From contig NZ_CP039886.1 in assembly GCF_005221285.1 (NCBI RefSeq), forward strand, positions 310,001-374,000: a stretch of 64,000 nt of DNA. Reading direction: 5' to 3'. The notes under the pieces are model-generated. The model saw only the letters and a list, made by a program, of their open reading frames with translations, was not told the DNA's origin and searched no databases. Below, in pieces: positions 43,449 through 51,056 of the stretch. The translations under genes were made by a program, and so were the position numbers. This DNA comes from Neisseria flavescens (GTDB lineage Bacteria > Pseudomonadota > Gammaproteobacteria > Burkholderiales > Neisseriaceae). Every line of letters begins with the position of its first letter. Within the stretch, counting starts at the first letter, position 1.

Positions 43449-44405
43449 TTAAACCGTCTGATGTCGCGCTTTATCAAACGGCTTTTTAGTCTTGTGTATA
43501 TAAAAGGCGATTTTCGCCAATTTCCGCATTAGTGCAACGATGATTATCATCTTAGGCTTTTTTGCCGCTTCCAAATTGCTTACAAGTTGAGGAAATGCAT
43601 TCATGCGGTAGGCAACAAGGGCAGGCATAAACAAGGCGCGTTTTAATTGGCGGTGTCCGTATCGGCTCAATCGGCCTTTTTTATTGACACTTGTCCCTGA
43701 TTGTTCAATTTTTGGACTTAGACCGGCAAAGGCTACAAATTTATTCGCTGTTTCAAAATTTTTATCTGTCAGGTGTCTTAGTAGTATCACTGCGGTTTCT
43801 TTTCCTATTGCCGGTATGGTTTGCAGGTTTTGATATTCGATATTTAGACTTTCTTTCTGCTTTATCATGCCTTCTATCCGCTTTGATGTCTGATCTATTT
43901 TTTCTTCAAGCAGTTCTATGATTGCTTCATGGGTTGATTTTATGTATATGTCTTTTGCGGTATGCAACCTGTTTTGTGTTTCTTTTTGCTGTTCTTTTAG
44001 TTGTTGCAGCAGATTAACCAGCTTATAGAGTATGGGATTTTCAGACGGCCTAAACGGTGTCAGTTTGTCTAAGTGTCGGTTTGCAAATTCGGCAATAAGT
44101 TTTGAATCTGCTTTGTCTGTTTTGGTATTGCTGAACTGACTTTTTGCGTATTCTTTGATTTTTAAGGGATTAATAACATAAACGGTATATAGTGCGCTCA
44201 AATATTCTGCCACCTGTTCGTAGTAAATGCCTGTTGCTTCCATGCTTATGGCAATTTTTCTAATTCGTTTTGTTTTTATCCAATTAATCAGATTCTCAAA
44301 TCCTTGTATATTATTGGATATTTTTATATAGTCTTTGCTTCCTTTAGTTGTAATCAACGTTGCATCTATCGTGTCTTTCGACACGTCCAACCCTATTACA
44401 TTCAT
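43449..44405 (-). CDS. IS110 family transposase / Piv-like recombinase
   Basis: A 318-residue DEDD recombinase: N-terminal RuvC-like DVSKDTIDATLI, AISMEATGIYYEQVAEYL, NPLKIKEYAKSQ...TDKADSKLIAEFA, then the C-terminal transposase_20 region TIPAIGKETAVILLRHL, FVAFAGLSPKIEQSGTSV and GRLSRYGHRQLKRALFM with the nucleophile Ser. Homologues (pivNM) flank meningococcal filamentous prophages and probably mediate integration. A full DUS (44040-44051) lies inside, read Arg-Pro-Ser-Glu. IS110 elements lack inverted repeats, so its limits are not visible. Confidence 0.9.
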   Translation of the reverse strand: MNVIGLDVSKDTIDATLITTKGSKDYIKISNNIQGFENLINWIKTKRIRKIAISMEATGIYYEQVAEYLSALYTVYVINPLKIKEYAKSQFSNTKTDKADSKLIAEFANRHLDKLTPFRPSENPILYKLVNLLQQLKEQQKETQNRLHTAKDIYIKSTHEAIIELLEEKIDQTSKRIEGMIKQKESLNIEYQNLQTIPAIGKETAVILLRHLTDKNFETANKFVAFAGLSPKIEQSGTSVNKKGRLSRYGHRQLKRALFMPALVAYRMNAFPQLVSNLEAAKKPKMIIIVALMRKLAKIAFYIHKTKKPFDKARHQTV

Positions 44406-44704
44406 TTTTCATTTTCCTTATCTATTCAGCCTAAAATGGCTATGATGATATTCAATCTTTAAGGTAATTGGACGGTTCGACATTTCTTTTCGTCAGTTTT
44501 TAACTTTGGCCGTTATACTGTCTAAACCGCCCAGGCTTTTGTTTTGCGCTTAAACAAAAACCTGTAAACCGCCTCAAATAAAACGATTTACAGGTTTCAA
44601 TTTAATTTACCCAATTTCAAAAAGGCGGGAGTTCCCGCACCCCGTTGATATTTATTTAACCGTTGATTCCGCTTAGGCTACATCAACAATTAAATAAATA
44701 TCTC
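44406..44704. other. Prophage intergenic region with three stem-loops
   Basis: Three inverted repeats follow each other: AAACCTGTAAA (44558-44568)/TTTACAGGTTT (44587-44597); GCGGGAGTTCCCGC near 44623-44637; and GATATTTATTTAA (44647-44659)/TTAAATAAATATC (44690-44702) with an inner GTTGAT/ATCAAC stem. No gene is visible. In filamentous phages the noncoding region carries the packaging signal and replication origins, which this could be; the last hairpin also lies just past the zot stop and may terminate it. Confidence 0.55.
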
Positions 44705-45886
44705 TTAACTGCCGACCTTTGCACCGTTTTGGAATCCGGTTGTTTCTCCTGCTTCGACATAACCATCATACATCAGGTTTTTAGGGCTTTTACCGCCCAT
44801 TGTAAGAACTTGTCCATTTTCAGGCGTGTAGGCTGTCTGCGGTGCCGTTTGTGACTGTTGTGCTGCCTGTTGTTGTTCGTCCTTATACGGATTGAAAGGC
44901 AAGCCATTTTTGACATAATCTTTGCACATTGCCTTAGTGATTTCTTTAAGCGGTGTTCCTTGAACGCTATAACAAGTACAGCCACTATTACCACCTTCAA
45001 CGCAACCGGCGATGTATTCAAAGGTTTTAACTTGTCTTACATTGTCATAAATGGGCTTGCTTTCAGGTTTTTCGGCTAGAGTAGGTACAAAATCTTCAGG
45101 CTTAAGATTTGAATTTATATCTTGTGTACTTTTGAATTGGTCAGTTTCTGTAATTGCCTGCGGTTCACTTGCAGACGAATCAGAAACAGATTGAACTACT
45201 TCAGATTGGCCGCTACCTTGTTTATAAATCTGATAGACGTTGAAACCTTTCCAAGCCATGAAAGCAAATATACCTATCAAAGCCCAAACAGCAAGCGGAA
45301 TGTTCTTTTTAAACTTCTGATGCTGGCTGGATGATTTGTAATACTTAAAGGCATCTTTAGGCGGTTTCCAACTAGCTGATTCAACACCGCTGACACCGGC
45401 GGGATTATCCAAACTTGTTACACATTTATACCAAGAATACTGCTTCATCCCCACGGCTTTTCGTTCAAGATGTGTATGTTTTGACACAAGATTACGCACA
45501 AATACATCAAGCTGACTTGGATGCTGTGTCATCAAAATAACTGTATGGCCGTGATGGCGGAGTTCAGTTAATTCTTGGATATAGGGCGGAACAGGACGAC
45601 CGGCAGCGCGAACAGGATAGGTATAGTGTGCTTCATCTACAATCAAGACGGCGCCTTGCGGAATAATATCGCGCAACGGTGCAGACATGATTTCTTCTTC
45701 AGTGAGTTCATGGGCATTGAATTTGCGTTTATCCAAACCGTCAATATGGCAGAAATAGAGCGGGCGATCTACTTCAGTACCATCTTCTAGTTTCATTTTG
45801 AACAAACCGTCTTCATTGTTCAGAATCATGGACACGACGCGCGAAGTCTTGCCCGTACCCATGTTTCCTGTAAACAAATAAATCAT
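44705..45886 (-). CDS. zot: Zot-like (pI) phage assembly ATPase
   Basis: From the ATG five bases past the preceding gene's stop the protein has 393 residues. Walker A FTGNMGTGKTSR is at residues 5-16, Walker B VLIVDEAHYTYP near 88, a basic stretch and one membrane segment at about 207-227 (PLAVWALIGIFAFMAW), then a periplasmic Cys-containing tail (GCVEGGNSGCTCYS). Zot/pI proteins drive extrusion of filamentous phage through the envelope. A TTG codon seven residues upstream is not needed. Confidence 0.9.
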   Translation of the reverse strand: MIYLFTGNMGTGKTSRVVSMILNNEDGLFKMKLEDGTEVDRPLYFCHIDGLDKRKFNAHELTEEEIMSAPLRDIIPQGAVLIVDEAHYTYPVRAAGRPVPPYIQELTELRHHGHTVILMTQHPSQLDVFVRNLVSKHTHLERKAVGMKQYSWYKCVTSLDNPAGVSGVESASWKPPKDAFKYYKSSSQHQKFKKNIPLAVWALIGIFAFMAWKGFNVYQIYKQGSGQSEVVQSVSDSSASEPQAITETDQFKSTQDINSNLKPEDFVPTLAEKPESKPIYDNVRQVKTFEYIAGCVEGGNSGCTCYSVQGTPLKEITKAMCKDYVKNGLPFNPYKDEQQQAAQQSQTAPQTAYTPENGQVLTMGGKSPKNLMYDGYVEAGETTGFQNGAKVGS

Positions 45887-45890
45887 AAGG

Positions 45891-46181
45891 CTACCTTGGC
45901 ATAACAAAAGTTAATTTACTTAATGTATTCATTCCAATATAAAAACTGAATGCACCGAATAAATAACCGAGACCTTGGCCAAAACCACCGATTAAAAGTA
46001 AATTAAGAATATCAGACGACATGGAATTTATGGCATTTAGGGTGTAATCCTTAAATTTGTTTAGCGCAATCATATAGCCTGCATATGTCACAAACGTCAT
46101 GCCAGTAGCAATAATTATTCTGACAATGAGCATTTTTAACAGGATTCCTAAAAGAGGAATCAATCCGGCGAGCAGCGGCAT
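45891..46181 (-). CDS. DUF2523 phage protein (pVI-like minor coat)
   Basis: A 96-residue hydrophobic protein with about three membrane segments (LAGLIPLLGILLKMLIVRIIIATGM..., LLLIGGFGQGLGYLFGAF) of the DUF2523 family, which sits between the pIII-like and pI-like genes in many filamentous prophages and corresponds to pVI by position. It starts one base after the tspB stop and ends just before zot, indicating a tightly coupled operon. Confidence 0.8.
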   Translation of the reverse strand: MPLLAGLIPLLGILLKMLIVRIIIATGMTFVTYAGYMIALNKFKDYTLNAINSMSSDILNLLLIGGFGQGLGYLFGAFSFYIGMNTLSKLTFVMPR

Positions 46182-46182
46182 A

Positions 46183-47703
46183 TTATCCCTTTCTCAAAGA
46201 GCCGAAAACGATAAAGGCAGACATAATAATGAATCCAAGTAGAACGGCAAAACGAACTTTTTCCATGAAAACGCAGAGCGGTTCATAACTTATTTGTACC
46301 GGTCTTCCCCAAATGTTGAAACTTTTGGGTTGAGGACAAACGCCATTTGGCGGCAAGAAATTGTCACTATCCCACGTTTTTTCATCAGTTACCTGTGGAA
46401 TTTTAATATCATCAAACATACCTTTTTCAGGTTTGCCCATTTTGTCACAGGCTAAAATGTCTGGAAAAAAATCACAAAGTAAGCCTTTTGATTCTTCTTT
46501 CTTATCATCTTTTTTATCTTCTTTTCTTTTATCTTTATCAGATGGATCATCATCCGGATCAGGTTTATCATCTGGACGTTTATCAGGCTTATCATCGGGA
46601 TTACCGTCAGGTTTTTTATCGGGCTTTCCATCGGGATTACTGTCGGGATTACCGTCAGGTTTAGATTTAGGTGCTTCTGGGCTACCTGGATCAAGATCAG
46701 GTCGTTGAGTTGTTGAAACATTTGCCGTTGTATTGCCGTTTGAATCTTGACCGAAAGTTATGGTAATTTGCACCGGCTTACCGTTTTCAGGGGTTACAGG
46801 GCCAATGGTTACGACTGTACCGGCAGGAACTTTGATATTTTCTTTATATTCAGGTTTGCCAGTTCCTTCAACAAAAGGGGTAGGATTTGAATCTATTGTA
46901 TTTGTAGCAATTTCTAAAAACTTATCGGGAGTAAGTTCTTCGCTGTAATTTTTTATAAAACCATATGCAATTGATAAGGTTTGAATATGGCAACTAACCC
47001 CCCAGCCATTCCATCTACATTTTGGAGACGTTCTAGCATATTCATCCCCGAAATATTGATCCATTAAACCTTTATGAATTTTTTCATAGTCGGATTGAAC
47101 TTGCATTGTTAGGAGGGTTTGAGCATCTTTTGCTGATTTTCCCCCCTTTGAAAGAGCAAGCATTACGGAAGAATCTACGCCAACACAGGAGTAATAACCG
47201 GGTTGACTCATAAATTTACCTAAACAAAGCGCATTATCATAAACTTTAAGATATGTATCGGCATTTGCAGAATAATGATAACCTGCTGATTCTAATGTAG
47301 GATTTACGAGTTGATAGGCATCATATGCATATGATGCAGCTCCAACGTATGGAGCAGCTTTTAAAGCAAGTTTTGCACCTGCTTTTACAAGGCGAAATGC
47401 GCCTGATAGTACGGCTTTTCGGGAGACTGAAGCTTCAAAAATTGTAGGTACGCCAGCACGCGTTGCACCAGTTGGCGAATGTTCTAAAATGGTTCTAATA
47501 TTTGATTTAAAAGCATAGTTATTACCTTCTCTCCTAAAGTTTTTAACTAAATCTTTATCGCTATCCCATACCAAATTAACTGAATCAGTACCCGGAATTT
47601 TAGAAACTTTTCTAGCAGCAAATGATTCAATCGGAAAATATAGAACTAAGATTATAGATACGATCGCTATTACCGACTTTGAACTCAAAGAATTTTTTGT
47701 CAT
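46183..47703 (-). CDS. tspB: TspB family protein (pIII-like adsorption protein)
   Basis: A 506-residue protein with a signal peptide (VIAIVSIILVLYFPIESFA), a globular N-terminal region, a low-complexity acidic/basic linker of Pro-Asp-Gly-Asn/Lys repeats at about residues 335-400, the conserved C-terminal LLCDFFPDILACDKMG and FNIWGRPVQISYEPLC, and a final membrane anchor (FAVLLGFIIMSAFIVFG). This is the pIII plan: receptor domains, flexible linker, anchor. Meningococcal TspB is known as an immunoglobulin-binding, T-cell-stimulating protein. Confidence 0.87.
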   Translation of the reverse strand: MTKNSLSSKSVIAIVSIILVLYFPIESFAARKVSKIPGTDSVNLVWDSDKDLVKNFRREGNNYAFKSNIRTILEHSPTGATRAGVPTIFEASVSRKAVLSGAFRLVKAGAKLALKAAPYVGAASYAYDAYQLVNPTLESAGYHYSANADTYLKVYDNALCLGKFMSQPGYYSCVGVDSSVMLALSKGGKSAKDAQTLLTMQVQSDYEKIHKGLMDQYFGDEYARTSPKCRWNGWGVSCHIQTLSIAYGFIKNYSEELTPDKFLEIATNTIDSNPTPFVEGTGKPEYKENIKVPAGTVVTIGPVTPENGKPVQITITFGQDSNGNTTANVSTTQRPDLDPGSPEAPKSKPDGNPDSNPDGKPDKKPDGNPDDKPDKRPDDKPDPDDDPSDKDKRKEDKKDDKKEESKGLLCDFFPDILACDKMGKPEKGMFDDIKIPQVTDEKTWDSDNFLPPNGVCPQPKSFNIWGRPVQISYEPLCVFMEKVRFAVLLGFIIMSAFIVFGSLRKG

Positions 47704-47950
47704 TTTTGTAAAATTCCCTTATTAAAAGAGAAGAATCATCATCAAAAACAATTTCCCAAACCTCTTCATTAAGTTTTCTATGATAAAGAAAATCGAAATA
47801 TTCAATAATGTTAAATTTAATAGAACGATTAATTTTAGAAAACTCTACAAACTCCTGCTGAGCTATATATGACATTGGGCAATTAAAATATTTTCCGCCT
47901 GCTTGATATTTAAAGAGTGCTAATTGGGCTTCTGTAATAAACGGTTTCAT
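47627..47950 (-). CDS. Hypothetical phage protein, 107 aa
   Basis: A frame beginning MKPFITEAQLALFKYQAGG, without signal peptide or membrane segment, whose 3' end overlaps the start of tspB by 77 bases. Overlap and strand suggest a phage operon gene. No family recognised. Confidence 0.55.
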   Translation of the reverse strand: MKPFITEAQLALFKYQAGGKYFNCPMSYIAQQEFVEFSKINRSIKFNIIEYFDFLYHRKLNEEVWEIVFDDDSSLLIREFYKNDKKFFEFKVGNSDRIYNLSSIFSD

Positions 47951-48009
47951 AATACTAACTTTCGTAATGGTTGCTGAAAGTTAGATTCTGCCATTACCCG
48001 AATAGGGTA

Positions 48010-48081
48010 TCAATCCTTAAATAAAATTGCCCCTATCAAAACAGGTACTACAAGACCCAAGTAAAAATAGTAATCCATCAT
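48010..48081 (-). CDS. 23-residue membrane microprotein
   Basis: ATGATG opens MMDYYFYLGLVVPVLIGAILFKD. The start overlaps the stop of the upstream coat-like gene as ATGA, the usual sign of translational coupling. Almost the entire peptide is one hydrophobic helix with a charged C-terminus. By size and place it resembles pVII/pIX, the tiny proteins capping one end of filamentous virions. Too short to be certain. Confidence 0.45.
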   Translation of the reverse strand: MMDYYFYLGLVVPVLIGAILFKD

Positions 48082-48353
48082 TTAAGTACCCTTTTCAAAA
48101 TGGATACGAAATAAACCGATGCCATCACGCCGAATAAAAGCCATCCTGTATCTAAACCGCTTTTCAGATTATCGGCAGGGTCGCATTTGGGTAAATCAGC
48201 TTTAATCGTCTGTCCGTTCAGTTTCCATAATGTGCCGTTGTACTCAGGTTTGATGATTTTGCCGTCTTGTGTTATTTGAGGTACTACCAAGCTGAAATAG
48301 ACGTTTTCAGCTTGGCTTTGCTCAAGACATTTATTCCCAACTTGGTAGTACAT
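48078..48353 (-). CDS. Second coat-like phage protein, 91 aa
   Basis: The C-terminal 30 residues (SGLDTGWLLFGVMASVYFVSILKRVLK region) align without gaps to the C-terminus of the pVIII-like protein encoded just upstream (DGLEAGWLVVGVFAALFVIAIVKRLLR region): same Gly-Leu-Asp/Glu, Gly-Trp-Leu and Lys-Arg-x-Leu positions. The N-terminal 60 residues are different, soluble, with two Cys, and no signal peptide. It is probably a minor virion or membrane protein derived by duplication of the coat gene. Confidence 0.65.
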   Translation of the reverse strand: MYYQVGNKCLEQSQAENVYFSLVVPQITQDGKIIKPEYNGTLWKLNGQTIKADLPKCDPADNLKSGLDTGWLLFGVMASVYFVSILKRVLK

Positions 48354-48365
48354 CTTAATTACCTT

Positions 48366-48584
48366 TTATCGCAACAAGCGTTTCACGATGGCAATCACGA
48401 ACAGGGCAGCAAATACACCGACTACCAACCAACCGGCTTCAAGGCCGTCGGCTTTCGCTGATTCAATACCTGTTTTTGCGGCTTCGGGCAAAGCGGCATA
48501 GGCTTGTGTAGCCAAAGCCAGAGGAGCAGCGGCAACAACGGCCAGTTTTGCGCCGTATTTACGGCAAGAGTTCATCAACTTCAT
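48366..48584 (-). CDS. pVIII-like major coat protein
   Basis: A 72-residue precursor: signal peptide (about residues 1-30, basic start, LAVVAAAPLALATQAYA), mature part of about 42 residues with an amphipathic acidic N-terminal half (LPEAAKTGIESAKADG), a membrane helix (GWLVVGVFAALFVIAIV) and basic C-terminus (KRLLR) that would face DNA. This is the classic inovirus major coat architecture. AAAGGAAAA precedes the ATG. Confidence 0.85.
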   Translation of the reverse strand: MKLMNSCRKYGAKLAVVAAAPLALATQAYAALPEAAKTGIESAKADGLEAGWLVVGVFAALFVIAIVKRLLR

Positions 48585-48671
48585 GATGTTTTCCTTTACG
48601 AAATGTTTAAAAAAATGTGTTTGCGGGCTATGTGAAGGTTTTAGAGACCGCCCGCCGAGAGCCTCTTAAAA

Positions 48672-48875
48672 TTAATCTTCTTTTGTATAAAAACTGAAAA
48701 TTAAAAATTCTCCGCCGATTTCTTCAATCGCCGAACTGAAAGCATCTTCATAACTTTCATATTGGCCGGCAGATTTAATGTTGGGCGTAAAGCCAATATC
48801 GCCGAATGGATCAGGATAGATGAATTCATGATTTTCGAGTTCTTGAACAATAAATTTTTGCTGATACTTACTCAT
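48672..48875 (-). CDS. Hypothetical phage protein, 67 aa
   Basis: A small acidic soluble protein (MSKYQQKFIVQELENHEF...), between the ssDNA-binding-like gene and the coat gene and 13 bases from the former. No family recognised. Confidence 0.55.
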   Translation of the reverse strand: MSKYQQKFIVQELENHEFIYPDPFGDIGFTPNIKSAGQYESYEDAFSSAIEEIGGEFLIFSFYTKED

Positions 48876-48888
48876 GATTCAGACTTTC

Positions 48889-49200
48889 TTAGGCTTTGGG
48901 CGTTGCGCCTTTAACTTTGAAATCAAGCAATCTTGGAATAAGACCTTTACCTGTTGATTCCATGGAGACGGTTACTTCAACCGCACAAGGGAATTTAAGA
49001 TTTTTCAGCTTTTCAAAATTATGGCTATCGCCAAATTTCATGCTTGCAGCGGTAAAGCCCACGGCATTGCCGTTTGAAGGCATGGGGCTGGCTACTAAAA
49101 CGGTGCATGAATCGATTTTGTTACCGTCGATTTCGCCTTTAAATTGTTTTGCGCCCAAAAAGGTTGCTGAATATGTGGTTACTTGGCTTTGCTCAAACAT
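48889..49200 (-). CDS. Putative phage ssDNA-binding protein (pV-like)
   Basis: A 103-residue beta-rich protein without membrane segments, overlapping the 3' end of the replication initiator by 8 bases. Position directly after the initiator, size and beta-strand pattern (VTTYSATFLGAKQFKGEIDG; VEVTVSMESTGKGLIPRLLDFKVKG) match the ssDNA-binding proteins of filamentous phages. Function inferred mainly from context. Confidence 0.6.
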   Translation of the reverse strand: MFEQSQVTTYSATFLGAKQFKGEIDGNKIDSCTVLVASPMPSNGNAVGFTAASMKFGDSHNFEKLKNLKFPCAVEVTVSMESTGKGLIPRLLDFKVKGATPKA

Positions 49201-50554
49201 TTGAATTTCCTTTACTGTTTAAAAAATTTGAAATAATTTTTTCTTCGAGTTCGATGTCTTTAATGTGCTGTTTTTCCCTGTCTTGTGGGAATGCGGTTTC
49301 TTTCTCATCAAGCAAATCATCAAGTAATGTTTGCATGTTCAAATCATCAATTGCTTTTTGCTCTTCGTGTATATACTGGATCTTTTGTGTCTGATCTCTA
49401 CAGTCGTATTGTTCAGGTTGTAAACCTTTGGGATAACCTTCAATGCCTTTTACAAGTTCATCGACAATTTTTGTATCATCCCAACCTATATCACGAAGGA
49501 AATTAACCATCTTTCCAACCTGATTACGCGCATGGAACAGTTTGTGATCGAAAGATAGATTCACTGTTTCTGTCTTGGCATCCATCCGCTTGGCTTCTGT
49601 TTTGAATATCCCTGTACATATCGGATAAGCACCGCCAAGATACGAACCGGGATAAAGCAAAACATCTAAGGGGATTTCTATATCGCCTGCCCTAAATTCA
49701 GTTTCAAACCTGACCCAAGGACTATTGACATCGCCAAATTGTTTTCCTTTCTCATAAACGCGGGTAAATTTAGAATTTCCGCGTTTACCTACATAAAAGG
49801 TTTTGCCGCTACCATCATCATTGCGCCATGCAGTACCGCGACATTCGCTTTTTGGCCTCATATTGTGAACGTCAAAATGACCGTTATCATGATCAAGTAA
49901 TGCCTGATCGGGTGTGTATTCGCCTTTGAAAAAATCATGGGCGACATCAACACGGGTAATTTTTGGACGTATACACTTACTTAAAAACTCATACAGTCTG
50001 TTTTCCCAACCGGGTATGGCAGCCTGACAACCTGTACCATTCAATTCAACCAGCATTGTTTCTCGCTGACCGCCATAATGAACCTTTCCGTATTCGACGT
50101 TATCGGGTCCTAGTTGGTAACAGCTTTTGTAGAAAAACTTTCCTTTGAACGGTAGTTTTTGGGTAATGCCAAAACCTAAAATTTCTTCTAACAGCTCGCT
50201 ATACTTCACAACAAATTCTGTATCTGATACCAATCCTTTACCTGTTACTTTCGGTAAACTGTCTTCGTGAATCGTGAAAGTGATTTGGTCAATAAATGCG
50301 CCGTCATCCCTTCCTCTTCTTAACGGTATTTCGATGAATTTGCCTTTTCCATCCGATACGAAATGGCTGAAATATTCGAATTCGAAGTCTTGGTTCTCCG
50401 ATTTTTCAGCACCCTTCGGATTAGGGGTTTTATTTTGCTCCCCCCCTATTAGCCTAGGGGGGCAGCCTTCGGCGGTTGGCGCAGGATTGCCGTCCGCTGA
50501 CGCGTCCGCCATATCCGCGACCACCGCCACGGATTTATCTTCCCAAGATTTCAC
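49193..50554 (-). CDS. Rolling-circle replication initiator (Rep_trans family)
   Basis: A GTG start with AAGGA 8 bases upstream gives 453 residues. After a low-complexity N-terminus (about 45 residues) come the initiator motifs: FIDQITFTIHED, ITRVDVAHDFFKG (metal-binding region), GKTFYVGKRGNSKFTRVYEKGKQFG with the likely nicking Tyr in RVYEKG, and WVRFETEFRAGDI. It should nick the phage plus-strand origin. The N-terminal coding region contains a very stable CCCCCCTA/TAGGGGGG hairpin (50441-50462). Confidence 0.87.
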   Translation of the reverse strand: MKSWEDKSVAVVADMADASADGNPAPTAEGCPPRLIGGEQNKTPNPKGAEKSENQDFEFEYFSHFVSDGKGKFIEIPLRRGRDDGAFIDQITFTIHEDSLPKVTGKGLVSDTEFVVKYSELLEEILGFGITQKLPFKGKFFYKSCYQLGPDNVEYGKVHYGGQRETMLVELNGTGCQAAIPGWENRLYEFLSKCIRPKITRVDVAHDFFKGEYTPDQALLDHDNGHFDVHNMRPKSECRGTAWRNDDGSGKTFYVGKRGNSKFTRVYEKGKQFGDVNSPWVRFETEFRAGDIEIPLDVLLYPGSYLGGAYPICTGIFKTEAKRMDAKTETVNLSFDHKLFHARNQVGKMVNFLRDIGWDDTKIVDELVKGIEGYPKGLQPEQYDCRDQTQKIQYIHEEQKAIDDLNMQTLLDDLLDEKETAFPQDREKQHIKDIELEEKIISNFLNSKGNSNV

Positions 50555-50765
50555 GGCGATATTCCTTATTCATCAATTCCCTTACTAAAAGTCTTCCGCA
50601 TTCGTTTGCAGCGTTTTCAGCCTTGTGTTTTAAAGCTGGATAGGAAATAGGAAAGCAAAGGGTTTTGACACATTGAGATTCATCATTTATATCCTTGAAA
50701 ACTTTGAGGATATATGCCTTTGGAAAAGATACTGGTTCGGGATTTACGGTGTAGAAAATAAGCAT
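50535..50765 (-). CDS. Hypothetical first gene of the prophage, 76 aa
   Basis: A soluble 76-residue frame overlapping the start of the initiator by 20 bases. Its AAGGGG Shine-Dalgarno lies inside the 3' arm of an 11-bp hairpin (50769-50803). No family recognised; by place it could control replication initiation. Confidence 0.5.
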   Translation of the reverse strand: MLIFYTVNPEPVSFPKAYILKVFKDINDESQCVKTLCFPISYPALKHKAENAANECGRLLVRELMNKEYRREILGR

Positions 50766-50845
50766 GATTAAAGCCCCTTCACTGGCTTAGTTAAGGGGCT
50801 TTACAAGAATTAAGAATATGCGCCCCTGATGGAACGCAATATATA

Positions 50846-50875
50846 AGGCCGTCTGAACATTTCAGACGGCCTTTA
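50846..50875 (+). terminator. DUS inverted pair at the right prophage border
   Basis: AGGCCGTCTGAA (50846-50857) and TTCAGACGGCCT (50861-50872), loop of three. It marks the return to chromosomal sequence and directly abuts the toxin fragment. Confidence 0.75.
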
Positions 50876-51055
50876 GCTGCCGATGAATTGGGTATGACGC
50901 AACAACAAGTGAACGATTATGTTAATGCGCGGCCGAGTATCTTTAAGCTGGAAAATGCTAAGGATAATTTGAGTCATCGCTATGAGAAACCAGGCATTGA
51001 TGACTTAGAAGATATTAGAGATGATATGGAAAAATTTTTAACGACAGGAAAATAA
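50873..51055 (+). pseudogene. C-terminal fragment of a polymorphic toxin (nuclease-like)
   Basis: The frame reads LAADELGMTQQQVNDYVNARPSIF, then ENAKDNLSHRYEKPG and ends MEKFLTTGK just before the ankyrin gene. It starts inside the DUS border without a start codon of its own (an internal ATG is at 50894). The pattern 'helix, VNDYVN, N-x-SH-x-YE' resembles the tail of nuclease domains found at the C-terminus of MafB/CDI/Rhs-type toxins. The rest of the toxin is absent. Function assignment is inference. Confidence 0.5.
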
Positions 51056-51056
51056 A

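Larger units (their letters stand above)
43449..50803 (-). mobile_element. Filamentous prophage (Nf/MDA-like)
   Basis: A block of minus-strand genes ordered recombinase, Zot/pI, DUF2523 (pVI-like), TspB (pIII-like), small hypothetical genes, two coat-like genes, small gene, ssDNA-binding-like protein, rolling-circle initiator, small gene. This is the layout of the neisserial Inoviridae prophages (MDA phage, Nf). The block lacks DUS except one inside the recombinase. Borders are approximate: 43449 is the recombinase end and 50803 the hairpin before the first phage gene. All expected filamentous functions appear present, so it may still be active. Confidence 0.85.

Noticed and set aside
46361..46708. 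115-codon plus-strand frame rich in Ser/Gly/Leu
   Set aside because: It is the mirror of the Pro-Asp-Gly-Asn linker of TspB, with no start signal.
43300..50900. dRS3-type or other direct repeats as prophage attachment sites
   Set aside because: Neisserial filamentous prophages are known to use dRS3 repeats (ATTCCC...GGGAAT), but neither that motif nor another convincing direct repeat was found at the two borders.
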